A stretch of 13,171 nucleotides of DNA, from positions 1 through 13,171 of the forward strand of contig JAGBGB010000014.1 of NCBI GenBank assembly GCA_017936205.1. Reading direction: 5' to 3'. Shown one piece after another: positions 1-6,786 of this stretch. The number at the start of each line of letters is the position of its first letter. Positions within the stretch are counted from its first letter, which is position 1. The translations under genes and the position numbers were made by a program. The notes beneath the pieces were generated by a model, which saw only the letters and a list, made by a program, of their open reading frames with translations, was not told the origin of the DNA and made no database searches. Origin of the DNA: Oscillospiraceae bacterium. Its GTDB lineage: Bacteria; Bacillota; Clostridia; Oscillospirales; Oscillospiraceae.

Positions 1-20
1 AGAGTATGTATCATTTTATT

Positions 21-141
21 ATGCCGCTGGTAAGCGGCATGGCGGCAAAGCCGCCAAGAAATGCCGGGTAATACAGTTCTTGCCGCCATAGGCGGTGCAG
101 GATATTCATCCTGCAATAAAATGGTTTTCAAACCATTTTAT
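21..141. repeat. Array of five adjacent hairpins downstream of pulA
   Basis: Five inverted repeats lie almost end to end. They are ATGCCGCT/AGCGGCAT (21-28/33-40), GGCGGC/GCCGCC (41-46/50-55), CCGCC/GGCGG (83-87/91-95), TGCAGGAT/ATCCTGCA (96-103/108-115) and ATAAAATGGTTT/AAACCATTTTAT (116-127/130-141). CAAGAA/TTCTTG (55-60/77-82) could also bracket the middle. All arms are perfect as read from the sequence. The array starts about 35 bp beyond the pullulanase stop codon, so it may form the 3' end of that transcript. However, no run of T follows a stem on the minus strand as in a classic terminator. It could equally be an intergenic repeat element that continues left of the window. Confidence 0.6.
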
Positions 142-175
142 CAAGAAACAGTATTATAAAGTCAATGATTACAGA

Positions 176-2131
176 TCAGGACAAATCACGCCGCTTTGCA
201 CCAAGAACCTGAGCAGTTTTAGGAGGAACCGAGCAAGAACCGCTGATGCTGTGTTCCTCCTTCCAAAGGAAGCTGCTCTCTCCATCTACAAGGATCTGCC
301 ACTTGCCTTCCGGTAGCTTTGTTTCTACCAAAGTCTGTCCACAATTAAAAATCAGAAGCAGATTATCCCACAAAGAATCTGCACCCTCATTATTCACACA
401 AGCTAATGCGCAGAAGGGTGTCTCGTTCTCCACCCATAGTAAGCGTTGCTTCCCCTGTTCCGAAAGATCCTTCGTCCATGGCAGCTGCTTTCGCAGAGCG
501 ATCAGACCCCGGTAGTAATCCACCAAGCCCTCATGCTTCCATGCACGAGTCCAGTCTATTTGATTGATCTCTGCGGAGGAACAATAGCTGTTCTTCACGC
601 CTCCTTTTGTTCTGCCAAATTCCTCACCGGCATGAAGAAACAGCCGTCCCTGACAACAAAAATGAATGGCAGCAGCCAATCGATTGGCTTGCAGGATCAC
701 AGCTTCACTCCCACAAAAATCCTTCTTAGGATCCATGGTGTAAACCAGCTTATCCCACAGCGTCCAATCGTCGTGGCAGGATAAATAGCAAATAGACTGT
801 CCCGCATTTCGGAAAACTCCGTCCTCCCCCGTCCATGCAGTTAGGCACTTCCCAAGAAGCTCTGCCGGAATAGGATTTCCGTTTACGAAGCCTACTGAGT
901 CTACATCCATCACGCTGCCTTTTACCAGATCCCGGGTATCATCACAGAAAGCTCCGATCCCTTCATGAATCTGCTTGAGGTTTCCCTTGTGGCAAAGGAT
1001 CGTCCCCGGTCTGTGAGCTGTAGGTCCCGCACTCCACGGTTCACCGTAAACCAGCTTCTCGCCCATACCATAACGGGCATCCAGCTCCCTGCGGATCTGC
1101 TCCATGAGCTCCTGATCCAACAACCCCATGAGATCAAAGCGGAAGCCATCAATGTGATATTCCTCTGCCCAATATAACACAGAGTCCAGAATATATCTGC
1201 TGCACATACTACGCTCCGAGGCAATATCATTCCCGCAGCCGGATCCGTTTGAAGGTGACCCGTCTTCATTCTGCCGATAAAAGTACCAAGGAGCCGTCTT
1301 GAACAAAGGAGACTCCAAATCATAGGTATGATTGTAAACCACATCCATGATCACTCGCAAGCCTGCTCGGTGAAGCTGCAGGATCATTTCCTTCAATTCC
1401 CGAATACGAACAGCACCGTTATAGGGATCGGAGGAATAACTTCCCTCAGGCACATTGTAATTCACAGGATCGTAGCCCCAGTTATATCCCTTCTCAGGCT
1501 CTGCCTCATTTACAGAACCATAATCATACATGGGGAGGATCTGAACATGAGTGATCCCAAGTCTCTTCAGATAATCAAGCCCCGTTGGATACAGACCTGA
1601 ATGATTCAAGGTAGTTCCTTCCTGCTTCAGTGCTGAAAAGCGTCCTCGGTCTCTATCAAAGAACCCCCCGTTGGGATCCCAGGAAAAATCCTTCACATGG
1701 AGCTCATAGATAATATCACAGTCAGGCTTTGCGGGAGAAGTATCTGCTCCCCATCCTTCCGGGTCTGTTTCAGACGGATCCGGGATCATACTCCGCTCAC
1801 CGTTTAAGCCACAGGCGCGGCAATAGGGATCCGCACTACAAAAGGATTCCCCATCTACAATGAGCATATAGTCATAATACACACCCCTCAAGAGGCGATC
1901 CGTTTTATATTCCCAAACGCCTTTTTTCCACAGTGACATCTGGAACTGCTCTGAAACCGTACAATGATCCCCTCTTAGGTATAAACGCAGGGTAACGGAC
2001 TGTGCGGTGGGCGCCCATAGACGGAACACAGTTCCTTCCTCGGACAGAAAGACCCCTAACGGAACAGCTGTATAAAACCGTTCATGGAATTCCTTACTAT
2101 CAAATAGGTGATCGTTTCTACTGAAACCCAT
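176..2131 (-). CDS. pulA: Type I pullulanase (glycogen/starch debranching enzyme)
   Basis: This is a GH13 debranching enzyme that hydrolyses alpha-1,6 branch points in pullulan, glycogen and branched maltodextrins. No signal peptide is visible, so it probably acts in the cytoplasm on stored or imported glucan. Residues about 25-110 look like the CBM48-type N-terminal beta domain (FRLWAPTA at 36-43). The pullulanase signature YNWGYDP is at 216-222. The GH13 regions follow: DVVYNH (263-268), GFRFD with nucleophile D333, VYGEPW with acid/base E364, and SCHDDWTLWD (451-460) with the transition-state-stabilising D454. Its 651 residues are ordinary for intracellular type I pullulanases. The ATG at 2131 is supported by AAGGAG 10 bases upstream; an ATG slightly further up is followed at once by TAA. 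Two terminator hairpins separate it from the upstream unit. No convincing promoter was found between those hairpins and the start. Confidence 0.95.
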   Translation of the reverse strand: MGFSRNDHLFDSKEFHERFYTAVPLGVFLSEEGTVFRLWAPTAQSVTLRLYLRGDHCTVSEQFQMSLWKKGVWEYKTDRLLRGVYYDYMLIVDGESFCSADPYCRACGLNGERSMIPDPSETDPEGWGADTSPAKPDCDIIYELHVKDFSWDPNGGFFDRDRGRFSALKQEGTTLNHSGLYPTGLDYLKRLGITHVQILPMYDYGSVNEAEPEKGYNWGYDPVNYNVPEGSYSSDPYNGAVRIRELKEMILQLHRAGLRVIMDVVYNHTYDLESPLFKTAPWYFYRQNEDGSPSNGSGCGNDIASERSMCSRYILDSVLYWAEEYHIDGFRFDLMGLLDQELMEQIRRELDARYGMGEKLVYGEPWSAGPTAHRPGTILCHKGNLKQIHEGIGAFCDDTRDLVKGSVMDVDSVGFVNGNPIPAELLGKCLTAWTGEDGVFRNAGQSICYLSCHDDWTLWDKLVYTMDPKKDFCGSEAVILQANRLAAAIHFCCQGRLFLHAGEEFGRTKGGVKNSYCSSAEINQIDWTRAWKHEGLVDYYRGLIALRKQLPWTKDLSEQGKQRLLWVENETPFCALACVNNEGADSLWDNLLLIFNCGQTLVETKLPEGKWQILVDGESSFLWKEEHSISGSCSVPPKTAQVLGAKRRDLS

Positions 2132-2170
2132 TACATAATGACTCCTTTTCCGATAAAGAATGAATTAGAT

Positions 2171-2205
2171 AAAAAACTGCTCAGTGTCCTCTATTGAGAG
2201 AGCAG
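2171..2205 (-). terminator. Rho-independent terminator just upstream of pulA
   Basis: Read on the minus strand, the stem CTGCTC/GAGCAG (2200-2205 with 2177-2182) encloses a small inner CTC/GAG pairing and is followed directly by six T (2176-2171). It lies 17 bases downstream of a second, longer hairpin. It could back up termination of the radical SAM unit, or act as a leader terminator for pulA, whose ATG is about 40 bases further on. Confidence 0.6.
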
Positions 2206-2221
2206 AGCAAGAATTCGCTCA

Positions 2222-2259
2222 AATGCCGCTTCCGAAGCAGCTGATTCGGAAGCGGCATT
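2222..2259 (-). terminator. Strong hairpin terminating the radical SAM unit
   Basis: The perfect 15-bp stem AATGCCGCTTCCGAA (2222-2236) pairs with 2245-2259 around an 8-base loop. It begins about 33 bases beyond the radical SAM stop codon. The run of T on the minus strand is short, so termination may depend on the second hairpin at 2171-2205. Confidence 0.65.
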
Positions 2260-2291
2260 GGGTTAAACGATATTATTCGTCAGCCACAGTC

Positions 2292-3374
2292 TCAATCTGT
2301 AGCCAGAGCTTGTAGGTTACGGATATATGCCTCAGTAAACTTACAAAGATAGTCGCCATGCTCTGTTACGCTTCCTGTCTCGCAATATCGAGAGGCAGCA
2401 CAGCTTGGGCACACCCTCTTATTGGGACAATTCACACACTCCGAGCAATTAGGAAGATGAACTACTTCCTCATTGATCTTGCTCCATGCCTCTCGGAAAC
2501 CAACCTCAAAGGGATCAGAACTGATTTGAGGTAGCATACCGCAAGGCAGCATCTTACCGTTCCAAGTCACCCAAAACTGGGAGCGACCTGCCAGACAGGA
2601 GATTCCCTCTTCTGTTTCGTGGTAGCAGTCCTCCATAACAAGCTGGCTCATAGCTTTTTTCCGCATATCCTCTTCCCCGTTGAAGAGAAGCTGGGATCGG
2701 AATGCTACGCAGCCGGCGTTCTCGGGAGGCAACCGATATGCGCTCTCAAGACCACCACGGCGACTGGGCGGGATCACGTAGCTGGTGCTGCGCAATGGAA
2801 GCCCTCGCTCCTTGGCAAAACGTACCAATTCATCAAGCTCATGATAATTGTCCGGCGTAAGGGTCCCATTCAAGCAAACCAAGATTCCACTGTTACGGAG
2901 CAAATCAATGGCATGGACTACACGATCAAAAGCACTTCCGTCCCCGCATAAATCCTCATAGGTCTGTCGAGAAGCACCATAGAGGGTAATATTAATCTTG
3001 GAGGGAGGTGCCTGAAGCAACTTGTCAACAACGGCTTCATTAATGAGGGTGCCGTTGCTATTTATATCCGTAATGATACCCATAGAATTTAATGCACTCA
3101 GAAGTTCGAACAGATCAGGGCGTAGGAATGGCTCTCCACCTGTCAGCAACAGGAATGTCATTCCCATTTCCCGTGCCTCACGAGCCAGTTCGATCCACTG
3201 GGAAACCGATCTTTCTTCTCCAATGGGACGCATTTGCTCCGGAGTCATACGAATATAGCACATTTTGCAGTTTAATGAGCAACGGGGTGTCAGTTCAAAC
3301 GCACCGTTGACCGGAATATTGCGATGGGCAGCCCTTCTGCATAAGGTCTGCCGAATCGGATGATCTTGTCTCAA
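2292..3374 (-). CDS. Radical SAM/SPASM enzyme, probable RiPP maturase
   Basis: This is a radical S-adenosylmethionine enzyme with a C-terminal SPASM domain. The [4Fe-4S]-SAM motif CxxxCxxC is C32-C36-C39, followed by Y40, and a GGEP-like motif follows in LLLTGGEPFLRP. The SPASM cysteines appear as C260 ... G273xxxxC278, then C310, C313, C316, C322, C325, C331 and C344, enough to hold auxiliary iron-sulfur clusters. SPASM proteins commonly modify ribosomal peptides by forming thioether or C-C bonds. The gene lies 84 bases after a small Cys-containing peptide gene on the same strand, so that peptide is the likely substrate (inference). The start is TTG, supported by AAGGGGAG with 6 intervening bases. 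The SAM motif begins only 32 residues in, so no N-terminal peptide-recognition (RRE) domain fits. Alternatives are an enzyme modifying another protein, or a general SPASM oxidoreductase. Confidence 0.88.
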   Translation of the reverse strand: MRQDHPIRQTLCRRAAHRNIPVNGAFELTPRCSLNCKMCYIRMTPEQMRPIGEERSVSQWIELAREAREMGMTFLLLTGGEPFLRPDLFELLSALNSMGIITDINSNGTLINEAVVDKLLQAPPSKINITLYGASRQTYEDLCGDGSAFDRVVHAIDLLRNSGILVCLNGTLTPDNYHELDELVRFAKERGLPLRSTSYVIPPSRRGGLESAYRLPPENAGCVAFRSQLLFNGEEDMRKKAMSQLVMEDCYHETEEGISCLAGRSQFWVTWNGKMLPCGMLPQISSDPFEVGFREAWSKINEEVVHLPNCSECVNCPNKRVCPSCAASRYCETGSVTEHGDYLCKFTEAYIRNLQALATD

Positions 3375-3414
3375 ATAGCTCTCCCCTTCTGAACAATACT
3401 ATATAGAGGAAAAA

Positions 3415-3440
3415 CTGCTGCAGAGGCATTTCTGCAGCAG
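3415..3440 (-). terminator. Terminator/attenuator hairpin between peptide and radical SAM gene
   Basis: CTGCTGCAGA (3415-3424) pairs perfectly with TCTGCAGCAG (3431-3440) around a 6-base loop. On the minus strand the stem is followed directly by TTTTTCC. It lies 18 bases after the peptide stop codon and 40 bases before the TTG of the radical SAM gene. No separate promoter is evident after it, so it probably ends most transcripts and lets some read through. Confidence 0.75.
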
Positions 3441-3458
3441 CGTGAATTATGGTCATAA

Positions 3459-3737
3459 TTAGGAATTCAGGAAAATATCCGAGATACCCCAAGTGGAATG
3501 AGGTCCATGATAGCAAACGGACTCTCCGCCTCCGGGACCGTTGCCAACTAAGTCAGTCTGACAATTATAATAGCCGAAGAACTCGCCACCGGCAGTCCAC
3601 CACTGCTCGTCAGCAGCTAAGCTGGTGCTGCACTGAGTAGTAGTGTTGCCAATGGGAACTTGACACTTATCCGCAATCGCAGCATCCAGCTGATAGGACT
3701 CGAAAGCCAACTGAGGCCGAGAGTAAGATTTTTTCAT
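3459..3737 (-). CDS. Cys-containing small peptide, probable RiPP precursor
   Basis: This is a 92-residue protein of unrecognised family. The N-terminal 24 residues (MKKSYSRPQLAFESY... to ADK) resemble a leader: charged and amphipathic, with no cysteine. The rest, starting at C25, is rich in Gly, Thr, Ser and aromatic residues, and has cysteines at 25, 36, 59 and 75, a WW pair at 46-47, and GGG at 69-71. There is no signal peptide or membrane segment. The ATG at 3737 is preferred over an in-frame GTG three codons earlier because GAGAGGG sits 8-9 bases before it. The gene lies directly upstream of a radical SAM/SPASM enzyme with a terminator-like hairpin between them, an arrangement typical of sactipeptide or ranthipeptide-like systems. 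That role is inferred from context; it could instead be an unmodified small protein. Confidence 0.72.
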   Translation of the reverse strand: MKKSYSRPQLAFESYQLDAAIADKCQVPIGNTTTQCSTSLAADEQWWTAGGEFFGYYNCQTDLVGNGPGGGESVCYHGPHSTWGISDIFLNS

Positions 3738-3868
3738 GATAAGCACCCTCTCATCTAAGGTAAAGTTCTACAATAACTATAAAAATCTATTCAATATATC
3801 ATAACAAAAACAGTGTTAAATTCCCACAAAACCTACATCATATAGGCACACGTATAACACTACTTGGA

Positions 3869-3897
3869 ATTATATCCTAAGTTCTAAAAATATGCAA
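3869..3897 (-). promoter_or_regulatory. Sigma-A-type promoter for the peptide/radical SAM unit
   Basis: On the minus strand TTGCAT (3897-3892) and a perfect TATAAT (3874-3869) are separated by 17 bases. Transcription would start near 3862, giving a leader of about 125 bases before the ATG at 3737. A weaker alternative lies closer: TTTAAC and TATATT (3798-3793) 16 bases apart, with an extended TG -10. Confidence 0.6.
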
Positions 3898-4017
3898 GTA
3901 TTTTTTTCAGTTTTCATATACTTTGTTTATTTTTTTATCATTTCAACAAGTTTGAATCATTTTTGAAAGGTATTTTGTAAAAAACGCAAAGAAATACAAA
4001 ATTTCATACTCATTTGA

Positions 4018-4046
4018 TTGACAGCATGATTAAGATATGATAAATT
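4018..4046 (+). promoter_or_regulatory. Sigma-A-type promoter for the ddh operon
   Basis: A perfect TTGACA (4018-4023) is followed after 17 bases by TAAATT (4041-4046). An overlapping option is TTGATT (4014-4019) with TATGAT (4036-4041) and a 16-base spacer. A second TTGACA at 4045-4050 lacks a good -10. The start would fall around 4050, leaving a leader of about 60 bases that contains a palindrome. Confidence 0.55.
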
Positions 4047-4061
4047 GACAATGATCAGCGT

Positions 4062-4077
4062 GTGCTCATACGAGCAC
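4062..4077 (+). promoter_or_regulatory. Palindrome in the ddh leader, possible operator
   Basis: GTGCTC (4062-4067) and GAGCAC (4072-4077) are perfect inverted repeats around ATAC, just after the predicted transcription start and 37 bases before the ddh ATG. A related TATGCTC follows at 4080-4086. It may be a repressor site or a short leader hairpin; no regulator is identified. Confidence 0.35.
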
Positions 4078-4114
4078 TGTATGCTCAAACCCCTATTATG
4101 AAAGGATGTTGATC

Positions 4115-5098
4115 ATGCTTAAAATTGGAATCGCCGGATACGGAAATTTAGCCAGAGGTGTAGAGTGCGCACTTCGTTCTTGTGCAGATATGCAGCTTTG
4201 TGCTGTGTTCACTCGCAGAGATCCCTCCTGCGTAAAAATCCTGACCGAAGCGGTACCGGTGCTTCCCTTAGACAGTATTACGGAGTGGAAGGACCATCTG
4301 GATGTTTTATTGCTCTGTGGTGGCAGCGCATCTGACCTCCCCGCCATGACCCCCCTCCTTGCACAGCATTTCAATGTTGTGGACAGCTTTGATACCCATG
4401 CACGGATCCCGGAGCATTTTTCAGCCGTTCAGAGAGCCGCAGAGGGAAGTGGACATATTGCAGTAATTTCAGCCGGTTGGGATCCCGGTCTTTTCTCCCT
4501 GAATCGCCTATATGCCTCTGCGATCCTGCCTAACAGCAGTACCTATACCTTCTGGGGACGGGGTGTCAGTCAGGGCCACTCCGATGCGGTTCGCCGCATC
4601 CCCGGTGTTTTGGATTGTCGACAGTACACCATCCCTGTTCCCCAGGCTATAGACTCCGTGCGAAGCGGTCACGCTCCGCAGCTGACCACCCGACAGAAGC
4701 ATACCAGGCATTGCTTCGTCGTAGCTGCTCCGGATGCAGATCTCCACAGAATCGAAGAGCAAATCAAAACCATGCCCAACTATTTTGCTGACTACGATAC
4801 AACAGTCACCTTTATAACACAGCAAGAGCTTCAGAGGGACCATGCCGGCCTTCCCCATGGTGGCCATGTGATCAATACCGGTGCTACAGGCTGGAACGGT
4901 GAGCATAAGCAACGGATCGAATATACGCTGGAATTAGATTCCAATCCGGAGTTTACTGCATCCGTCCTTGTAAGCTGTGCCCGTGCAGCCATGCGCATGG
5001 CAGGAAGAGGCTGCAAAGGCTGCTACACCATGCTGGATATTGCTCCTGCAGATCTCAGCCCCCTGAGCCGCGAAGAGCTGATGGCATCCCTCTTATAA
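4115..5098 (+). CDS. ddh: meso-Diaminopimelate D-dehydrogenase
   Basis: This NADPH-dependent cytoplasmic enzyme reductively aminates L-2-amino-6-oxopimelate (tetrahydrodipicolinate) to meso-diaminopimelate in one step, supplying lysine and peptidoglycan synthesis. The N-terminal Rossmann motif is GIAGYGNLARG (residues 5-15). The family-specific stretch SAGWDPGLFSLNR (119-131) and the substrate-site motif FWGRGVSQGHSDA (146-158) are intact. At 327 residues it matches the roughly 320-residue Corynebacterium-type enzyme. The ATG at 4115 is chosen over an in-frame ATG at 4106 because AAAGGA (4101-4106) sits 8 bases before 4115 and overlaps the earlier codon. It is the first gene of a co-directional group of four with short gaps. 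The sequence is intact and unremarkable for the family. Confidence 0.95.
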   Translation: MLKIGIAGYGNLARGVECALRSCADMQLCAVFTRRDPSCVKILTEAVPVLPLDSITEWKDHLDVLLLCGGSASDLPAMTPLLAQHFNVVDSFDTHARIPEHFSAVQRAAEGSGHIAVISAGWDPGLFSLNRLYASAILPNSSTYTFWGRGVSQGHSDAVRRIPGVLDCRQYTIPVPQAIDSVRSGHAPQLTTRQKHTRHCFVVAAPDADLHRIEEQIKTMPNYFADYDTTVTFITQQELQRDHAGLPHGGHVINTGATGWNGEHKQRIEYTLELDSNPEFTASVLVSCARAAMRMAGRGCKGCYTMLDIAPADLSPLSREELMASLL

Positions 5099-5140
5099 GA
5101 ACAGCATAGAGAGTCAAGCAGAAGAACAGGAGGTACAAAT

Positions 5141-5620
5141 ATGGCATCTTGCAAAAGATTGGTCCTTGGGATCATGGTCTTAGTTCTATCCCTATCCCTT
5201 TGCGGCTGCCTCATTATACCGATCTCCCAGCACTATGATTTTCCTATTGAGGATGTGGCATCGATCCAGTTTTATGATTTGCGTGGAGAAGATGCAAGTC
5301 ATTATCACGGCTTTCATAACAGCTGCGAGCCTGCATACACCTTAGCAGAGGAAGATAAGGCTGCATTCTTAGAGGATTTTTCTGCATTGGAGTTTACGGA
5401 TACCATTTTGATCGTGCTTGCAGCAGTTGATCCAAGTTTCGAATACGGTGATTGGGTCGTAAGGTTTAACTTCACCAACGGAAGGTATGGTTTTTGCTCC
5501 TATGCCGGCTTTGGCGAAACCTTTGAAGCCGACGGAAGCCGCATTTCCTCCACACACCTAAGCTGCGAAAAGGAGGAGCTGGAAGCCCTGATCCGCAAGT
5601 ATTATCCGGATGCTTTTTAG
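5141..5620 (+). CDS. Small predicted lipoprotein, function unknown
   Basis: This is a 159-residue protein with a lipoprotein signal peptide: a basic start (CKR), a hydrophobic stretch at residues 7-20, and the lipobox LCGC ending at C23. The mature part would be lipid-anchored on the outer face of the membrane. It is acidic and contains a CxxxY-type patch and further cysteines near residues 62, 119 and 142; I recognise no family. AGGAGG at 5128-5133 sits 7 bases before the ATG. The gene begins 42 bases after ddh and ends 29 bases before the Nudix gene, so it is probably co-transcribed. Nothing in it points to a role in diaminopimelate metabolism. Confidence 0.8.
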   Translation: MASCKRLVLGIMVLVLSLSLCGCLIIPISQHYDFPIEDVASIQFYDLRGEDASHYHGFHNSCEPAYTLAEEDKAAFLEDFSALEFTDTILIVLAAVDPSFEYGDWVVRFNFTNGRYGFCSYAGFGETFEADGSRISSTHLSCEKEELEALIRKYYPDAF

Positions 5621-5649
5621 AAAAGATAAATATAGATCGGAGGTTCCCC

Positions 5650-6159
5650 ATGCGTCTTTTGTTCAACATTGACAAAAAGGATTATGATCCGAATGCAAAA
5701 CCCGTTGTGCGTCCCTCTGCCCGTGGGATCATCATCCGTGACGGCAAGGTTGCCATGGTACATAGCACGAAATACAACTACTACAAATTCCCCGGTGGTG
5801 GAATAGAAGCCGGAGAAACCATGGAGCAGACCTTGATCCGTGAGGTTCGGGAAGAAACCGGTCTGCAGGTACTCGCCCACACCATCCGTGAGTACGGAAA
5901 TGTTCATCGAGTGCAGAAGACAAGTAAGGCTGACCTGTTTATTCAGGATAACTTCTACTTCCTCTGCGATACAGAAGATGCTCCACAACAGCAGAACTTG
6001 GATGATTATGAAGAAAAAGAAGGCTTTACCCTTGTATATGTGGATCCCTACGATGCCATCCGTGTTAATTGCGAGGAAGATCACGGTCCGACCATGAGTT
6101 CTATGATCGAGCGGGATGCAGGCGTTCTGAGGCTACTGATCGAGGAAGGTCTGATTTAG
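5650..6159 (+). CDS. Nudix hydrolase
   Basis: This is a member of the Nudix superfamily, which cleaves nucleoside diphosphates linked to another group, using divalent metal. The full Nudix box Gx5Ex7REUxEExGU occupies residues 50-72 (G50, E56, R64, E65, E68, E69, G71), so the catalytic site is intact. Its 169 residues are typical of single-domain members. The substrate cannot be read from the sequence. GGAGG at 5639-5643 lies 6 bases before the ATG. It sits third in the ddh-led operon, 29 bases after the lipoprotein gene. Confidence 0.9.
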   Translation: MRLLFNIDKKDYDPNAKPVVRPSARGIIIRDGKVAMVHSTKYNYYKFPGGGIEAGETMEQTLIREVREETGLQVLAHTIREYGNVHRVQKTSKADLFIQDNFYFLCDTEDAPQQQNLDDYEEKEGFTLVYVDPYDAIRVNCEEDHGPTMSSMIERDAGVLRLLIEEGLI

Positions 6160-6230
6160 GATTCAGGAAAGAAGGCATTTCATACAGGAGCACATTCCCC
6201 ATAAACTCTACGGGAGGAGCATGAACCATC

Positions 6231-6644
6231 ATGGAACCGATCATCGTGAGGAAACGCAGTAGTCATAGAATTTTCGCTGCTGTCTTTTCTATTATTTCAC
6301 TCATTCTCATAGGAGTTTTTGCTGCACACATAGGGATCATAATGGCATTGATTGCGTCTATTCCTCTCTTACTGATCCTCGTTCCCATGTTCCTGTACTA
6401 TTTTTCATGGCATTTGGATTTCGGAAGGAGCCACATTGTTAAACACTTATTTTTTCGAGAAACAAGACGATACTCTTATATTCAGCTTCGGGATGTTGAA
6501 AAACGCTTTTACGGCAAAGAAGGCTATTGCATCACCATGACCTTCCTTGATGGTAGAACAATTTGGTTCCGTATGGATGATGAACAAGCTGCACAAGCAA
6601 TTAAAAAACTAAAAAAGCATCGCAGCATCCGTACACCCAAATAA
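6231..6644 (+). CDS. Two-TM membrane protein with C-terminal PH-like domain
   Basis: This 137-residue membrane protein has hydrophobic segments at about residues 14-33 and 36-57. A basic soluble region of about 75 residues follows, in which short beta-like stretches (YSYIQLRDVEK, YCITMTFLDGRTIWFRM) and a final helix rich in Lys and Ala resemble bacterial PH-like domains found after paired TM segments. That assignment is by pattern only. GGGAGGAG (6212-6219) precedes the ATG by 11 bases; a nearer ATG at 6221 opens an out-of-frame ORF that stops quickly. It is the last gene of the ddh-led operon, and a strong terminator begins 20 bases later. Confidence 0.75.
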   Translation: MEPIIVRKRSSHRIFAAVFSIISLILIGVFAAHIGIIMALIASIPLLLILVPMFLYYFSWHLDFGRSHIVKHLFFRETRRYSYIQLRDVEKRFYGKEGYCITMTFLDGRTIWFRMDDEQAAQAIKKLKKHRSIRTPK

Positions 6645-6664
6645 ATAGAGGTACACCAGAGGAA

Positions 6665-6718
6665 AGTCCTGCAGGAATCCAAAAGGATCCTTGCAGGACT
6701 TGTTTATATTCTATTTTT
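6665..6718 (+). terminator. Rho-independent terminator of the ddh operon
   Basis: A 16-base stem (6665-6680 with 6685-6700) closes around AAAA, with one wobble and one mismatch. It is followed by a T-rich tail, TGTTTATATTCTATTTTT. It lies directly after the membrane-protein gene. Confidence 0.85.
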
Positions 6719-6719
6719 C

Positions 6720-6748
6720 TTTACTTTTTCCGTATTTGGTGCTATGAT
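6720..6748 (+). promoter_or_regulatory. Promoter for the GNAT gene
   Basis: TTTACT (6720-6725) and TATGAT (6743-6748) are 17 bases apart, immediately after the operon terminator and about 40 bases before the GNAT start. This fits an independent transcription unit. Confidence 0.55.
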
Positions 6749-6786
6749 TTGATTATTAGAGCAGCAGCATACATAGAAAGGGTTAT

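Larger units (their letters stand above)
3738..4114. other. AT-rich divergent intergenic region
   Basis: This 377-bp stretch lies between the minus-strand peptide gene and the plus-strand dehydrogenase operon. It is much richer in A and T than the flanking genes. It holds promoter candidates for both directions, a leader of about 125 bases for the peptide gene, T-rich tracts around 3900-3960, and a palindrome next to the dehydrogenase start. No credible ORF is present. Confidence 0.7.

Noticed and set aside
21..141. Possible CRISPR array in the hairpin-rich start
   Set aside because: The hairpins differ in sequence and length; there is no repeated unit separated by equal spacers.
922..1344. 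140-codon minus-strand ORF inside pulA
   Set aside because: It overlaps the conserved GH13 catalytic region in another frame, and its Trp/Arg/Ser-rich translation resembles no protein.
4045..4073. Second TTGACA as the ddh promoter
   Set aside because: The hexamer is perfect, but the sequence 17 bases on (ATACGA) is a poor -10, and the site overlaps the better promoter at 4018-4046.
5617..6084. 155-codon minus-strand ORF opposite the Nudix gene
   Set aside because: The opposite strand encodes an intact Nudix box with a good RBS; this reading has no RBS and is a shadow of it.
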